From NCBI GenBank assembly GCA_016708725.1, contig JADJFE010000002.1, forward strand, positions 524,926-588,925: a DNA stretch of 64,000 bases, written 5' to 3'. The notes below the pieces were generated by a model, which did no database searches, was not told the DNA's origin, and saw only the letters and a program-made list of their open reading frames with translations. Made by a program: the position numbers and the translations under genes. This document shows positions 1-7,797 of this stretch, piece by piece (position 1 is the first letter of the stretch; each line of letters begins with the position of its first letter). The stretch comes from Candidatus Aalborgicola bjergmarkensis (GTDB taxonomy: Bacteria > Pseudomonadota > Gammaproteobacteria > Burkholderiales > Burkholderiaceae_C).

Positions 1-116
1 TGCTCACACGTCCGAAAACTTCTGCTGATACCCCTGATACCTCACTTTTTAAGCTGGTGCTGTCATCGGCGCTATGCGCTTGCGGTCTTTGGATCGTTCC
101 AGACTATAACAAAAAC

Positions 117-134
117 ATATGGAATCCATATAAT
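117..134 (+). promoter_or_regulatory. mqsRA operator palindrome overlapping a -10 box
   Basis: A perfect inverted repeat, ATATGGAATCCATAT (117-131, central A), lies just upstream of mqsR. A TATAAT hexamer (129-134) overlaps its right half. The mqsR ATG is at 142, only about 7 nt past the -10 box, so the transcript may start at or next to the start codon. MqsA antitoxins bind palindromes at their own promoter, so this is the likely autoregulatory operator. No clear -35 box was seen. Confidence 0.55.
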
Positions 135-141
135 CAACGCC

Positions 142-444
142 ATGGAAAAGAGCATTGCGCATTACCCGTTGGATGAGATCAAAGAACGGGTTCTTGTGCA
201 TGGCCTGCGCGCATTCACACAGACCGCTTCGGACAACGCTCGTTTGATGGGGCTTGACCGCGTGGCTGCTGTGTCGGTGGTTCTGGGCTTGAAGCGTGAG
301 ATGTTGTTCAAAAGCATGACTACCCATGCCGATCACCGCGTATGGCAGGATGTGTACTACGCCCGCTGCCCCAACGGAAAAACGGCTTACATCAAGGTGA
401 CGATTCAGGCTGGTGCCACAGTGATTCAGTTCAAGGAGAAGTGA
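142..444 (+). CDS. mqsR: MqsR toxin (mRNA interferase)
   Basis: This 100-residue protein matches E. coli MqsR in length and along the chain: the N-terminus MEK, the central KSMTTHADHRVWQDVYYAR segment (E. coli KSMTTYSDHTIWQDVY) and the C-terminal FKEK. MqsR is a RelE-fold, ribosome-independent RNase that cuts mRNA, in E. coli at GCU. The gene comes first in the operon and the antitoxin starts 1 nt after its stop, the toxin-first order typical of mqsRA. There is no usual Shine-Dalgarno spacing because a -10-like box sits directly upstream. It appears intact. Confidence 0.93.
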   Translation: MEKSIAHYPLDEIKERVLVHGLRAFTQTASDNARLMGLDRVAAVSVVLGLKREMLFKSMTTHADHRVWQDVYYARCPNGKTAYIKVTIQAGATVIQFKEK

Positions 445-445
445 A

Positions 446-865
446 ATGGAAGAAAAACGGTTTTGTTTGCAGTGCGATGAAAACCATGTGCTTAGTTTCC
501 TGGAGTACGGCGCACGCGATTTGTCATTCACACGCAATGGGCGCACGCATACCGTCCCCCAGGTCTTTGGCTGGCACTGTCCAGTGTGTGGGGACTGCCA
601 CTTTGATGCCGGAGAGGGAGAGCGATATGGCGAAGCCATGGATGCGTTCAGCGCACAGGTTGATGCAGAGATAGCCGCAGCACTACGCGCTACACGCAAG
701 AAGCTGGGACTGCGCCAGGTGGAAGCCGGGCATCTGTTTGGCGGGGGCAGCAGCGCATTTTCCGAGTACGAACGCGGCAAGACACAGCCCCACAAATCCA
801 CCGTGCTGTTGTTCAAGCTGTTGGACAAGCACCCGGAATTGCTCAACGAAATAAGGGCAGCATGA
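446..865 (+). CDS. mqsA: MqsA antitoxin, zinc-binding N-terminus and HTH C-terminus
   Basis: The 139-residue protein has two CxxC pairs in its N-terminal half (CLQC and CPVC) for the structural zinc. An Xre-type helix-turn-helix follows (TRKKLGLRQVEAGHLFGGG), then a tail nearly identical to E. coli MqsA (KLLDKHPELLNEIR). It neutralises MqsR and represses the operon by binding its promoter palindrome. It starts 1 nt after mqsR and overlaps the next gene by ATGA, so the three genes are probably co-transcribed. Confidence 0.93.
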   Translation: MEEKRFCLQCDENHVLSFLEYGARDLSFTRNGRTHTVPQVFGWHCPVCGDCHFDAGEGERYGEAMDAFSAQVDAEIAAALRATRKKLGLRQVEAGHLFGGGSSAFSEYERGKTQPHKSTVLLFKLLDKHPELLNEIRAA

Positions 866-1146
866 TGCAAGATGGCTGCCTTGACCACGCTGATTTTTTC
901 ATTGGCTTGGAGTTCTGGACTGAAACAGGGCGCTGGCGTTGCACCGACGTTGGCGCGCGCACCATTTGCGCCATCAGCTTGGAGCCGCACGAGATAACAA
1001 CCCGGAACCCAGATGGCACGCAAACGACAACCATCACAGACGATCCATCCTGGTTGAACGGCCCCCCGTACGCAGTGGTTGAGCGTGTCTTTGACGAAAA
1101 CGATTTCGGCGCGCTATACGCCAGCGCCGCCGATATTCCTGCGTGA
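862..1146 (+). CDS. Small protein co-transcribed with mqsRA, function unknown
   Basis: A 94-residue acidic protein starts inside the mqsA stop (ATGA overlap), so it is translationally coupled to the antitoxin. It has no signal peptide or membrane segment. It contains WTETGRWRCTDVGARTICAI and a DPSWLNGPPYAV segment that read like a small globular domain. I do not recognise the family. The tight coupling suggests a third member of the toxin-antitoxin operon. Confidence 0.7.
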   Translation: MMQDGCLDHADFFIGLEFWTETGRWRCTDVGARTICAISLEPHEITTRNPDGTQTTTITDDPSWLNGPPYAVVERVFDENDFGALYASAADIPA

Positions 1147-1201
1147 TGTGGCAATAGCCTGAAAATCGTGGGCATCGTCCCTGCTGTGTCTTGGTAGGCT
1201 T

Positions 1202-2041
1202 TCAGCCAGTCACCACACGCAGCGCACCAGACACTGCACTGGCATCGAACGTCACACCAGCCTGTTCCAATATCCACGCCTCTATCTTTTCGTGATGCAC
1301 GCGCAGCAGGTCCAGCGGTCTGACGGTGTAATGCTTTTCCGCTGTGGCACTGGGCTTGTGCCCCATGAGCTGCGCCACTACGCCTGCAGGTATCTCTAGC
1401 CATTCCGTCAGGCTCTTGAAGGAGCGGCGCAGGCCGTGCAAGGAAACATGGTCAACCCCGGACACCTCGCATGCAATATTCAGGTTCTTTGCCGGGCGGG
1501 TCAACGCATGTTCACCAGCGCCAGCAAATACCCACCCTCCCCTCTTAGGAAGGCCCGCTATCAGGTGGTGAACGTATGGCGTCAAGGGTATTACACGCTC
1601 GCCCTCTACCTTGTCGCGTATGGTCAGACCGCGCCAAGCCATGTTTACATCCTCCCAGCGCAGCGCCAGCAGTTCACCGGGGCGTGCACCAGTCAGCAAC
1701 AGAATTTGAAGGTACGCTGATATGGCCGGATTGACTATCTGGCGCACGGCACTAAACCAAGCTGGCAACTGCTCACGCTGCAACGAATCACTTTTTGCAC
1801 CGGGCTTACCAAGTGCTTCACGGGCTTTGCGGCTTTTTGCAGCATTGGCACCATTCACCAGTGACGCATATTCCGGTTGTTCATCGCACCACGCCAGAAA
1901 TGCCCGCAACAGTCGCCATGCCAGTCGTGCGGTTGTTGGTCGGGTCTTCGCTTCCTGTTCAGCCCATGCGGTGATTTTGGCCGAATCAAGGTCAACCAGT
2001 CGCACTGCCAGCAAAGCATACAGCGGCCCAGGTACTGTCAA
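1202..2041 (-). pseudogene. Tyrosine recombinase (phage-type integrase), N-terminally truncated
   Basis: The 279 residues hold the core-binding region and the full catalytic domain: the first Arg in LLTGARPGELLALRWEDV, the HGLRR box, the second His in MGHKPSATAEKHYT and the nucleophilic Tyr in HYT. Phage and island integrases of this type are usually about 400 residues with an N-terminal arm-binding domain, which is missing here. Just upstream, on the same strand, a VRR-NUC fragment overlaps the start by a few bases, so the 5' part was probably lost at a recombination joint near 2041-2080. A second copy of the last ~30 codons lies at 3020-3114. Confidence 0.8.
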
Positions 2042-2307
2042 TCCTTCGCCGCGTTTGCGCTGCTGTCCTGATTTTCAATGAATTGGTTATTTAACACGCT
2101 CTTAGCCGCTTTCACCTCAACACCCAGCAAACGGCCATCACGCAACATGCCCAGCACATCAGGGCAACCAACAAAGCCAAACCGAATGAAGCGGCCACCG
2201 ACACGGGCGGCCCCGCTGTTCATTCGTTCGCACCAGGACACGGCAGGGTGTGCCTTGAGTGCCTTCAACACCTCGCACAGTGCAGCGCCGTCCAGCTGCA
2301 AATGCAA
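2038..2307 (-). pseudogene. VRR-NUC nuclease fragment
   Basis: The 89-residue reading frame contains ALCEVLKALKAHPAVSWCER, a GAARVGGRFIRFGFVGCPDV stretch and GVEVKA. This is the start and catalytic core (D...ExK) of a phage-type VRR-NUC (PD-(D/E)xK) endonuclease. Its C-terminus is replaced by unrelated sequence and joins the integrase remnant. The N-terminal half of the same domain is repeated at 3338-3420, so the region carries two partial copies. It is probably inactive. Confidence 0.7.
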
Positions 2308-2362
2308 TAGAGAAAAGCTTAAATTGACTGAAAAATTGTCTTGACTGATGGGTCCACTTTAG
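2300..2362. repeat. Outer end of a lost insertion sequence (arm 1)
   Basis: The segment from about AAGCTTAAAT to GGGTCCACTTTAG (2350-2362) recurs in inverted orientation at 3200-3250 (CTAAAGTGGACCC at 3200-3212, then gaatttgagacag and a TTTAAGCTT box). The two arms face away from the HigBA-like pair between them. They look like terminal sequences of insertion elements whose bodies have been deleted. The family is not certain. Confidence 0.5.
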
Positions 2363-2380
2363 TGCATGGTGGGTGAGCGG

Positions 2381-2680
2381 TCATGCGTGTTCTGGAACGA
2401 CACTCAGGCGCAACCCAACGGCATGCAGAACCTTTTGCACCGTGGCAATAGTCGGGTTTCCATTGGCGCTCAGCGCCTTGAATAGCGTTTTGTCTCCCAC
2501 ATCGGCCCGGCGTGCAACCGCTGCCATTCCATGCGCTTTTGCAACATGGCGCAGTGCCACCAGCAATGCCGCTGGGTCGTCAAGTTCTATGACGGCATCG
2601 ATGTAGGCTGCAGCTTCCTCTGGCTTGCACAGCATGGGTAGCAGTGTTTCTTCATAACTCACATCACGCGGCACATTCAT
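2381..2680 (-). CDS. HigA-like addiction-module antidote protein
   Basis: The 99-residue protein has a C-terminal helix-turn-helix (AAVARRADVGDKTLFKALSA then NPTIATVQKVLHAVGLRLSV). This is typical of 'probable addiction module antidote' proteins that pair with Gp49/HigB-type toxins. It overlaps the upstream toxin gene by ATGA (2677-2680), giving the toxin-antitoxin order usual for this family. It would bind the toxin and repress the promoter upstream of about 3018. Confidence 0.85.
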   Translation of the reverse strand: MNVPRDVSYEETLLPMLCKPEEAAAYIDAVIELDDPAALLVALRHVAKAHGMAAVARRADVGDKTLFKALSANGNPTIATVQKVLHAVGLRLSVVPEHA

Positions 2681-3018
2681 GGTTTACCCCTTTGTTTCCA
2701 ATCTTTCAGATACCCAATAGCTCGTTCGATGTCTCGGGCTTGGTCGCTTTTGTCGCCACCACACAGCAGCAGAACCACTACCGGCCCTTGTCGGCTCAGG
2801 TAGACGCGATACCCCGGCCCGTAGTCAATCCGCAGCTCCTGCACACCATCGCGCAGCGGTTTGCAGTCGCCAAAGTTGCCAGTAATCAAACGTGCAAGTT
2901 GGGCAATGATGCGTTTTTGTCCTTGTTTGTCCCGCATGGCATAAAGCCAGTCACGAAACGGTATCGCTCCTACGGCATCGATGTAATTTACAACCTGCAT
3001 ACCAGTATCTTTAATCAT
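2677..3018 (-). CDS. RelE/ParE-superfamily toxin, phage Gp49-like (HigB type)
   Basis: This is a compact basic protein of about 113 residues. Its motifs are those of Gp49-like toxins: an N-terminal strand, KRIIAQLARLITGNFGDCKP, ELRIDYGPGYRVYLSR, and a lysine/arginine-rich tail (AIGYLKDWKQRG). The family are mRNA endonucleases. Longer starts run into an integrase remnant, so I place the start at MIKDTG (3018); the Met six codons later (3000) is also possible. The gene and its antidote sit between the two outward-facing IS-like ends. Confidence 0.85.
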   Translation of the reverse strand: MIKDTGMQVVNYIDAVGAIPFRDWLYAMRDKQGQKRIIAQLARLITGNFGDCKPLRDGVQELRIDYGPGYRVYLSRQGPVVVLLLCGGDKSDQARDIERAIGYLKDWKQRGKP

Positions 3019-3019
3019 A

Positions 3020-3114
3020 CTACCCCACAGCCACCACACGCAAAGCACCAGGCACTGCCTTGGCATCAAACGTCACCCCGGCCTGTTCCAGAATCCATGC
3101 TTCAATCTTTTCGA
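3020..3114 (-). pseudogene. Second C-terminal remnant of the tyrosine recombinase
   Basis: These ~95 bases are a diverged duplicate of 1205-1297. On the minus strand they encode about 30 residues ending in GALRVVAVG plus a stop, preceded by the KIEAWILEQAGVTFDA block found at the end of the integrase at 1202-2041. Nothing else of the gene is left. It marks a duplicated integrase end next to the HigBA-like pair. Confidence 0.75.
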
Positions 3115-3199
3115 CCTGTACGATTCAAAATCCCATTATTTGCTTGAAAACCTGCCGCACGGCGCAGATCATGCGTATTCAAATACGCAACGAAGGAAA

Positions 3200-3325
3200 C
3201 TAAAGTGGACCCCGAATTTGAGACAGTGATTTAAGCTTGATACTGTTACAAGAAATGGGGAAATCATGAGTGAAACAAAGAGTCGCAAGGTACACTGGAT
3301 ACCCACAACTCAGCAGCGCCAGCGG
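3200..3325. repeat. Outer end of a lost insertion sequence (arm 2)
   Basis: CTAAAGTGGACCC (3200-3212) is the inverted match of 2350-2362. About 50 bp on, an ATG (3266) opens a short frame beginning MSETKSRKVHW, which resembles the first residues of IS3-type OrfA proteins. The frame then runs into a duplicated VRR-NUC fragment at about 3338. I read this as the left end of an IS3-like element truncated after about 125 bp. The family call is tentative. Confidence 0.45.
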
Positions 3326-3330
3326 GTAAG

Positions 3331-3690
3331 CTATCGGGCGGCCCCGCTGTTCATCCGTTCGCACCAGGACATGGCAGGATGCGCCCTGAGTGCCTTCAAC
3401 ACCTCGCACAGTGCAGCAGCCTCGGGTCGGTCATTGGTGCACTTGGTGGGCGATTCCATGCCGAACAGGTCAACGGCGGCAGGCAGTCGCTTACCCATGC
3501 TGCCCCCTTTCAGCTCCAGCAGATACCGGGTCGCTGTGTTGGCGGCCTCGCTGTTGTCGTGTCGGTCTGGGTGGCAAAGCTGAATCAATCGGCGCAACAT
3601 GTCCGGCTCGATTGGTGCTGTGGTCGTGACTTGCGCCGGGGCGGGCGGTGTCTTGCCTTTGCGCTCCAGATAGCAGCTAAGGCATTGCAT
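3331..3690 (-). pseudogene. Phage-type protein with J-like HPD segment, fused to truncated VRR-NUC
   Basis: The 119-residue frame starts with MQCLSCYLERKGK, continues with a short J-domain-like segment (RLIQLCHPDRHDNSEAANTA, with an HPD tripeptide) and then a GGSMGKRLPAAVDLFGMES stretch. It runs into LCEVLKALRAHPAMSWCERM, the beginning of the VRR-NUC domain also seen at 2210-2290. It stops where the IS3-like remnant begins. It probably represents two adjacent phage-derived genes joined by deletion. Confidence 0.5.
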
Positions 3691-3781
3691 TTTCCACCTG
3701 TAGTCTCTGAAGTATGTTTCTTCGATATGTTTCTTCGCAAGTCGGGCAAATAGCAGCGCCAGGAATGAATTTCTCAGTCAT
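3677..3781 (-). CDS. Tiny CxxC protein upstream of the J-like frame
   Basis: A 34-codon frame (MTEKFIPGAAICPTCEETYR...) starts at 3781 and overlaps the next minus-strand start by a few bases. It has one CPTC pair, and the following frame opens with CLSC, so the two may once have formed one zinc-ribbon protein. Phage genomes often carry such mini-genes upstream of VRR-NUC genes. Evidence is limited to length, overlap and the cysteine pair. Confidence 0.35.
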   Translation of the reverse strand: MTEKFIPGAAICPTCEETYRRNILQRLQVENAMP

Positions 3782-3949
3782 GGCATTGGCTCCGTGTCAG
3801 CTTTTCCCGATTCCGGCCATTCACGCCCCTAAAGGGTCGCGTGAATAGACGTGAATATTCATGGGTGCTTGTGGAATTCCGGCATGAACAAACGTGAACA
3901 GACGTGAACAGGTTTTTAATCATGGTTTACCGCCAATTAGATGCACCAT

Positions 3950-4335
3950 GTGCGGGTTCGCAGCGGACGGTTCAAGGTTCAGCGCATCGGCACGCCCGAC
4001 GCACAGGATCGAGGACAGGACCCCAGCGCACAACGCCGGTTGTGACACCAGCAAAAACAATAGCTGCTCCCGCTTGGTACATAAGGCGTACAGCCAGATT
4101 CGCCTTGGATTTTGCCTCCGGCAACGGCTTCACACGGCGCCAAAAACCGCTATTGACCGCTATGAACCGTCCCTGGCGGCCAAAACTTGCCGTGACCGGG
4201 CATTTTTGCATGCCAAATCAGCCGGAAAGCCCTATAGGATAAGCGGGAACAGCTCTCATATCAGGAGCGTTTGGTTGGTTGATCCGGTTGCTGCTGGTTG
4301 GCCTGTTTGCCGCCGCCGTGCTGGCCGCATCGGTC
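3950..4335 (+). repeat. Module copy A (left segment, palindromic element, tail of DUF2157)
   Basis: First of six copies of a plus-strand module. It has the shared left segment (cacaacgccggttgtg near 4028), then the ~193 bp palindromic element (4062-4254) with arms AGCTGCTCCCGCTT and its complement AAGCGGGAACAGCT. Only the last ~60 bp of a DUF2157 gene follow (LLLVGLFAAAVLAASVS, about 4285-4335). That stub is joined directly to an hsdR fragment, so nearly all of the membrane genes have been deleted. Confidence 0.75.
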
Positions 4336-4668
4336 AGTACCATTCGTTTGCATGTCGATGCCGTAGATACCCTGCCCATTGCTGGCATAGGTAAAGCGCA
4401 GCGCCAGCTTACCGGCGTAGCCCTTGGCCTGGGCGACGCCGGAGGTACAAGCCTTGTCCCATGCTTTGGCCTCAACCACCGCCAGCTTGGTATTGCGGAA
4501 TTCCAGAACATAGTCCGCCGTCAGCGGCTTGCCGCGCTTGCCCGCACCTTCCAGACGACCGAGCGTGATCGGATATTCGCGCCGGATGCGACTGCCGTCC
4601 ACCACGCCCCAACCTGCCGCAACAAGGGCAGGGTCAATGTGTTCGGCACGGGTTTCGGCTTCGTTCAT
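4261..4668 (-). pseudogene. HsdR N-terminal fragment (type I restriction subunit)
   Basis: About 110 residues from MNEAETRAEHIDPALVAAGW through the nuclease region (EYPITLG, TADYVLEFRNTKLAVVEAKA, i.e. the D...ExK nuclease motif) are almost identical to the start of the larger hsdR copy at 10486-11985. After IYGIDMQT the reading frame runs into antisense module sequence and stops. All helicase motifs are absent, so this is a dead duplicate. Confidence 0.9.
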
Positions 4669-4679
4669 GGTGGTTTTGG

Positions 4680-5132
4680 TCAGGGAATTTTCCACACATC
4701 AAGTACAGTTCGGGGCGACAGAATTTGTAGCGAACCCACGGGATGCAGACACAGCAAATCGTCGTCCCCCGTGACAAGCCAAGCCGCGTGCGCTGCCTGC
4801 GCCGTGTGGATAAACATATCGTCCGCTGCGTCACGACAATACGCGGTGGCCGACAGGGCGGGTGGTACCTCAACCCATAGGGCGTTGGATTCCATGTCAC
4901 TCAAAAACTTTTTCCGTTGCTCCAGCGTGACGTAGCGGTCGAACTTGGGTCGCCACACGCGGTCTTTCAATTCGGCAAAGGTCTGGGCAGAGAAAACCGC
5001 TTGGCCCATTTGCACTACATGACGGGTCAACAGCGCCACTGTGCCGGTTCTGGTCAGCAAACCGCTGATCCAGACGTTGGTATCAATAACCACCTTGAAC
5101 GGGTTGGTGTTCACAATCCATTTAGCTTTCAT
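4680..5132 (-). CDS. PIN-domain toxin (putative ribonuclease)
   Basis: About 150 residues. The first PIN aspartate is in FKVVIDTNVWISGLL, the Glu in TFAELKDRVWRPKF, and the later acidic residues in DAADDMFIHTA and VTGDDDLL, so the acidic metal-binding set looks complete. I place the start at MKAKWIV (5132), which overlaps the end of the upstream antitoxin gene by 11 nt. The pair forms a classical Phd-PIN operon read on the minus strand. It was probably inserted into an older PIN gene, of which a stub remains at 5412-5537. Confidence 0.88.
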   Translation of the reverse strand: MKAKWIVNTNPFKVVIDTNVWISGLLTRTGTVALLTRHVVQMGQAVFSAQTFAELKDRVWRPKFDRYVTLEQRKKFLSDMESNALWVEVPPALSATAYCRDAADDMFIHTAQAAHAAWLVTGDDDLLCLHPVGSLQILSPRTVLDVWKIP

Positions 5133-5373
5133 CTGCCAAAAGCTGGTCAAGCAATTCTGGCGTTAACCCGGCTTGTTCCGCCATTTGCGCCGTTTCGTCC
5201 ATGGTCTTGCGCAAACGGTCGGCATAAAAAACGCGCATGGCTTCGTAGTCTTCGGCGCTTACCATGACCCCGACCACCCGGTCGTGGCGCATCACGCGCA
5301 CCGGCTCGCGCTGGACACGATCCAGAAATTCGCCGAAATGGGTCTTGGCTTCATTGGCGGTAAAAGTTTGCAT
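5122..5373 (-). CDS. Phd/YefM-type antitoxin
   Basis: The 83-residue protein begins MQTFTANEAKTHFGEFLDRV, the hallmark of Phd/YefM antitoxins, followed by VRVMRHDRVVGVMVSAEDYE. It has a short acidic C-terminal toxin-binding tail (LTPELLDQLLADES). It overlaps the PIN toxin gene downstream. A Shine-Dalgarno sequence (AAGGAG, near 5380-5386) precedes the ATG at 5373. Confidence 0.9.
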   Translation of the reverse strand: MQTFTANEAKTHFGEFLDRVQREPVRVMRHDRVVGVMVSAEDYEAMRVFYADRLRKTMDETAQMAEQAGLTPELLDQLLADES

Positions 5374-5411
5374 TGCAGTACTCCTTGAAGGACGGGATTT
5401 ATTCGTGCAAT

Positions 5412-5733
5412 TTAGTCGAATCGTTCGATTTGGTCAATAGCGAATAAGAGCGCCATGGCGTAGTCTTTATTGGCTTGCGGGTCAGGCAGTGCAATCGCCA
5501 GCAATACGCTGGCGTCCACAATCACGAGTTCAGTCATGGCCGCAGTCGCGGTCTCTGCGCACTTCTGCCGTTATGCCTTGGCTGGCAATAGCAACCACGG
5601 CAGAGGCTTTGCACATCTTCACCAGCTTGGCAATGGCGGCGTGCTGACGTTTGGGGTCGGCAGTGGTTTTGAGCATGATGCTCGTCGCCTGCTGACGCGC
5701 CTTGCCGGGCTTCGTTGCAAATTCTCCCGCTTG
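5412..5733 (-). pseudogene. Decayed duplicate of the PIN / small-antitoxin pair
   Basis: 5412-5537 encodes only the first ~36 residues of a PIN toxin (MTELVIVDASVLLAIALPDP...), matching the start of the intact gene at 11985-12410 before drifting to a stop. 5527-5733 matches the C-terminal two thirds of its antitoxin (KTTADPKRQHAAIAKLVKMC...; intact copy 12403-12657) but lacks a start. Module copy B begins directly at its broken 5' end. Both halves are non-functional. Confidence 0.8.
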
Positions 5734-6333
5734 CTACATAAGGCATACAACCCGATTTGCCTTGGATTTATCCCCCACAACGGGTTCAAACGGCGCCAAA
5801 AACCGCTATTAACCGCCCTTGACGGCAAAAACTTGCCGCCATCGGGCATTTTTGCATGCCAAATCAGCCTGAAAGCCCCATAGGATAAGCGGGAACAGCT
5901 ATCGTATCAGGAGCGATTCCTGGATGACAGTGGATGCAGTGACGAATTCTTGGCCTTGCAGCGCGGCAGATAAGTGGAAAATTCCGATTCCCACCGACTT
6001 TTCCCTCTGGAGTCCACATGAACCCAAGACAAGACTTTCCCGGCTTGGCCGCTGGCCTGGCTGCTGAACTGAACCTGCCGATCTGGCGCTGTGGTTGCCG
6101 CGCGGTGGCCGTGCTGGCGGCTGCGCTGGGCGAATTGGGTGTTGTGATGTGGTATTGCTCACAGCACTGGGCGCCTGGTAGGGCGTTGCCTTGTTTGTCG
6201 AACAACTGGCCGTGCCTGGCCTGCTGGTGGGCATGGCGGATGCGGCGTTGCGGGCTATTACGGCGGATGTGCCTTGATGTGTGGCGGATCACCCAGTGCC
6301 CCGGTCGATCCCGCAGTTTGTCCGCCGCGCTGT
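5724..6333 (+). repeat. Module copy B (most deleted DUF2157/GDYXXLXY remnant)
   Basis: The palindromic element (5724-5900) is followed by the conserved leader and an ATG at 6018 opening MNPRQDFPGLAAGLAAE, the start of DUF2157. After ~45 codons the sequence jumps into the start of the GDYXXLXY gene (tattgctcac near 6152), then to a later part, then to its end (GGATGTGCCTTGATG). The right edge CCCGCAGTTTGTCCGCC (6317-6333) is shared with module copy C. At least three internal deletions have removed over 2 kb. Confidence 0.8.
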
Positions 6334-6599
6334 GCTTTGGTTTGTTTGGCCACAAGTAGTTTGGCTTCCAGTCTGGAAATCACCGTTTCAGCGGGGATGC
6401 CGCTGTTATCACGTTGTGTTGCTTCGATGGCGGCAATGCCGCGCCGCATAAACTCTGCCTGAGTTTTGCGCTTGGCCACCGTGGCACGAACCGCGTTTTC
6501 CACAAATTGCGACAACGATTCATTCGGTTCAAGTACATTTTCGAGTTCCAGCCTGAAATCAGGAGCAACTCGGACAGGTGGGAGTGTGGCTGTTTTCAT
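6258..6599 (-). CDS. YlcI/YnfO-like antitoxin, probably orphan and 3'-extended
   Basis: The start MKTATLPPVRVAPDFRLELE and the following ESLSQFVENAVRATVAKRKT helix fit the YlcI/YnfO family of small antitoxin-like proteins with a ribbon-helix-helix-type fold, usually followed by a RelE/ParE toxin gene. Here the last ~25 residues (GGQTAGSTGALGD...) are translated from module copy B and no toxin follows. The partner was probably removed when the module joined here. The start is at 6599. Confidence 0.65.
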   Translation of the reverse strand: MKTATLPPVRVAPDFRLELENVLEPNESLSQFVENAVRATVAKRKTQAEFMRRGIAAIEATQRDNSGIPAETVISRLEAKLLVAKQTKAQRGGQTAGSTGALGDPPHIKAHPP

Positions 6600-7052
6600 G
6601 GATCGATTGTATTGCAAATGCTATGCAAACCTCATTAATAAGCGCTCCGCTGAAAGCCTGGTGCAGCAGCGATTTTTTCAACGCGTCGAGGGCGGTTAGC
6701 TTTTGCCGGTAGATGGATTCGAGACGTTGGGTTTCTGTAGAGAGTTCGTCGAATTTTTCTACGGCGCTGCGCATTTCAGGTAACGGCGGCAAAGGAATCT
6801 CGAACCGGGCCAATCCAAAACGTCGCCTTTGATTGCTGTGTGTTTCTGTATCTCGTTGCGCAATCGCTTAATAGTTTCGTCGCTAATGAGTTTCGACGCA
6901 TCGGGGACGATGCTGTCGCCGACTATGTTTATCGGGTTTACCAAAGGAACGCCGTCATCGACGTAGTCCGATTTGTGCAGAACTGATCCGAACGGTCCAG
7001 TCGCAACAGTCGCGTAATCGCCAAGACATTTTGTCTGCCACCCTGCCTTCAT
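6559..7052 (-). pseudogene. hsdS: hsdS, specificity subunit, copy 1 (internally deleted)
   Basis: The N-terminus (MKAGWQTKCLGDYATVATGP, 7052 downward) is the start of a type I specificity subunit, running to TAIKGDVL. The frame is then broken and resumes in another frame at about 6813 with PLPPLPEMRSAVEKF...LKKSLLHQAFSGAL, the conserved C-terminal helix. Both target-recognition domains are essentially gone; about 140 codons remain of an expected ~400. The start overlaps the stop of the nucleotidyltransferase gene. Confidence 0.85.
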
Positions 7053-7393
7053 GGCAATCCCCCGACATGCTCCACGGCACCTCCGCGCTCGTAAAACACC
7101 TTTCCAACCCGCTCAATATGCTCGCGCAAGGCCAGGTTTTCAATTTGCTCAAACAGCGACAAATCGACGGTGTAGGGTGTATCCGAGTCGTCCAGCGCTG
7201 AGGCGATCAACATCAGTAGACGCTGATTCAGCGCTGTGCCGTACAAGGTGAGGTCAATGTCCGAACCCGGTTTGTAATTCCCTTTGGCCCGAGAGCCATA
7301 AATGACAGCTTTCTCTACTGCCGGGAAATCAGCAAGAATCTGCCTGACGATAGCAACAGTTTTATCGGGAAGGCCAAATGCAGGCATAGTCAA
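7049..7393 (-). CDS. MNT-type nucleotidyltransferase antitoxin
   Basis: The 114-residue minimal nucleotidyltransferase has the hallmark GSRAKGNYKPGSDIDLTLYG (GSxAxG...DxD). MNT proteins pair with HEPN partners; in characterised pairs they inactivate the HEPN RNase by AMPylation. It overlaps its upstream HEPN partner by ATGA (7390-7393) and the downstream hsdS start. The pair is therefore embedded between hsdM and hsdS in the same operon. Confidence 0.88.
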   Translation of the reverse strand: MTMPAFGLPDKTVAIVRQILADFPAVEKAVIYGSRAKGNYKPGSDIDLTLYGTALNQRLLMLIASALDDSDTPYTVDLSLFEQIENLALREHIERVGKVFYERGGAVEHVGGLP

Positions 7394-7797
7394 AGTTCCC
7401 TGGAAAAGCGTTGCTGTAGCTCCAAAAATGCCGGGTAGTACTGTTCGTGAATAGCCAAAGCCAGTGTATCAGCCACCTCCTTGTTGTATGTGTGACTGGA
7501 AAGGTTTCGTTTTTGAATCATGTCGATCCAGGCCTCGCCATCGCTTACCAATCCCCGCTTGAACGCCTCACGCACGGTACTTCTCGAACCGACCAGACCC
7601 TGTATCCCTTCCATCTCCAGATAGTCCTTCAAGACATTCCATGCGAGTTCATGGGTGAACTCGAACCCCTGAATCAAGCCCTGTTTTTCAAGGTCGGAAA
7701 GATTGCGCTCTTCCATGAGTTGGATAGCAAGGGTCATTTGATGCAGGGCACGTTGAAAATTGTCAAAACGTTGCTTCCAGCGAATATCTTCAGACAT
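7390..7797 (-). CDS. HEPN-domain protein (HI0074-like toxin partner of MNT)
   Basis: The all-alpha protein of about 135 residues belongs to the 'nucleotidyltransferase substrate-binding' family: WKQRFDNFQRALHQM, GFEFTHELAWNVLKDYLE, AFKRGLVSDGEAWIDMIQKR. It contains RNLSSHTY, which fits the R-x4-H active-site motif of HEPN RNases. A strong ribosome-binding site (AAAGGAG) precedes the ATG at 7797, preferred over the upstream start at 7818. It overlaps the end of hsdM by 8 nt. Confidence 0.88.
   Translation of the reverse strand: MSEDIRWKQRFDNFQRALHQMTLAIQLMEERNLSDLEKQGLIQGFEFTHELAWNVLKDYLEMEGIQGLVGSRSTVREAFKRGLVSDGEAWIDMIQKRNLSSHTYNKEVADTLALAIHEQYYPAFLELQQRFSREL

Noticed and set aside
49..1023. 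324-codon minus-strand open frame over mqsRA
   Set aside because: It is antisense to the clear mqsR/mqsA genes and has no recognisable domain.
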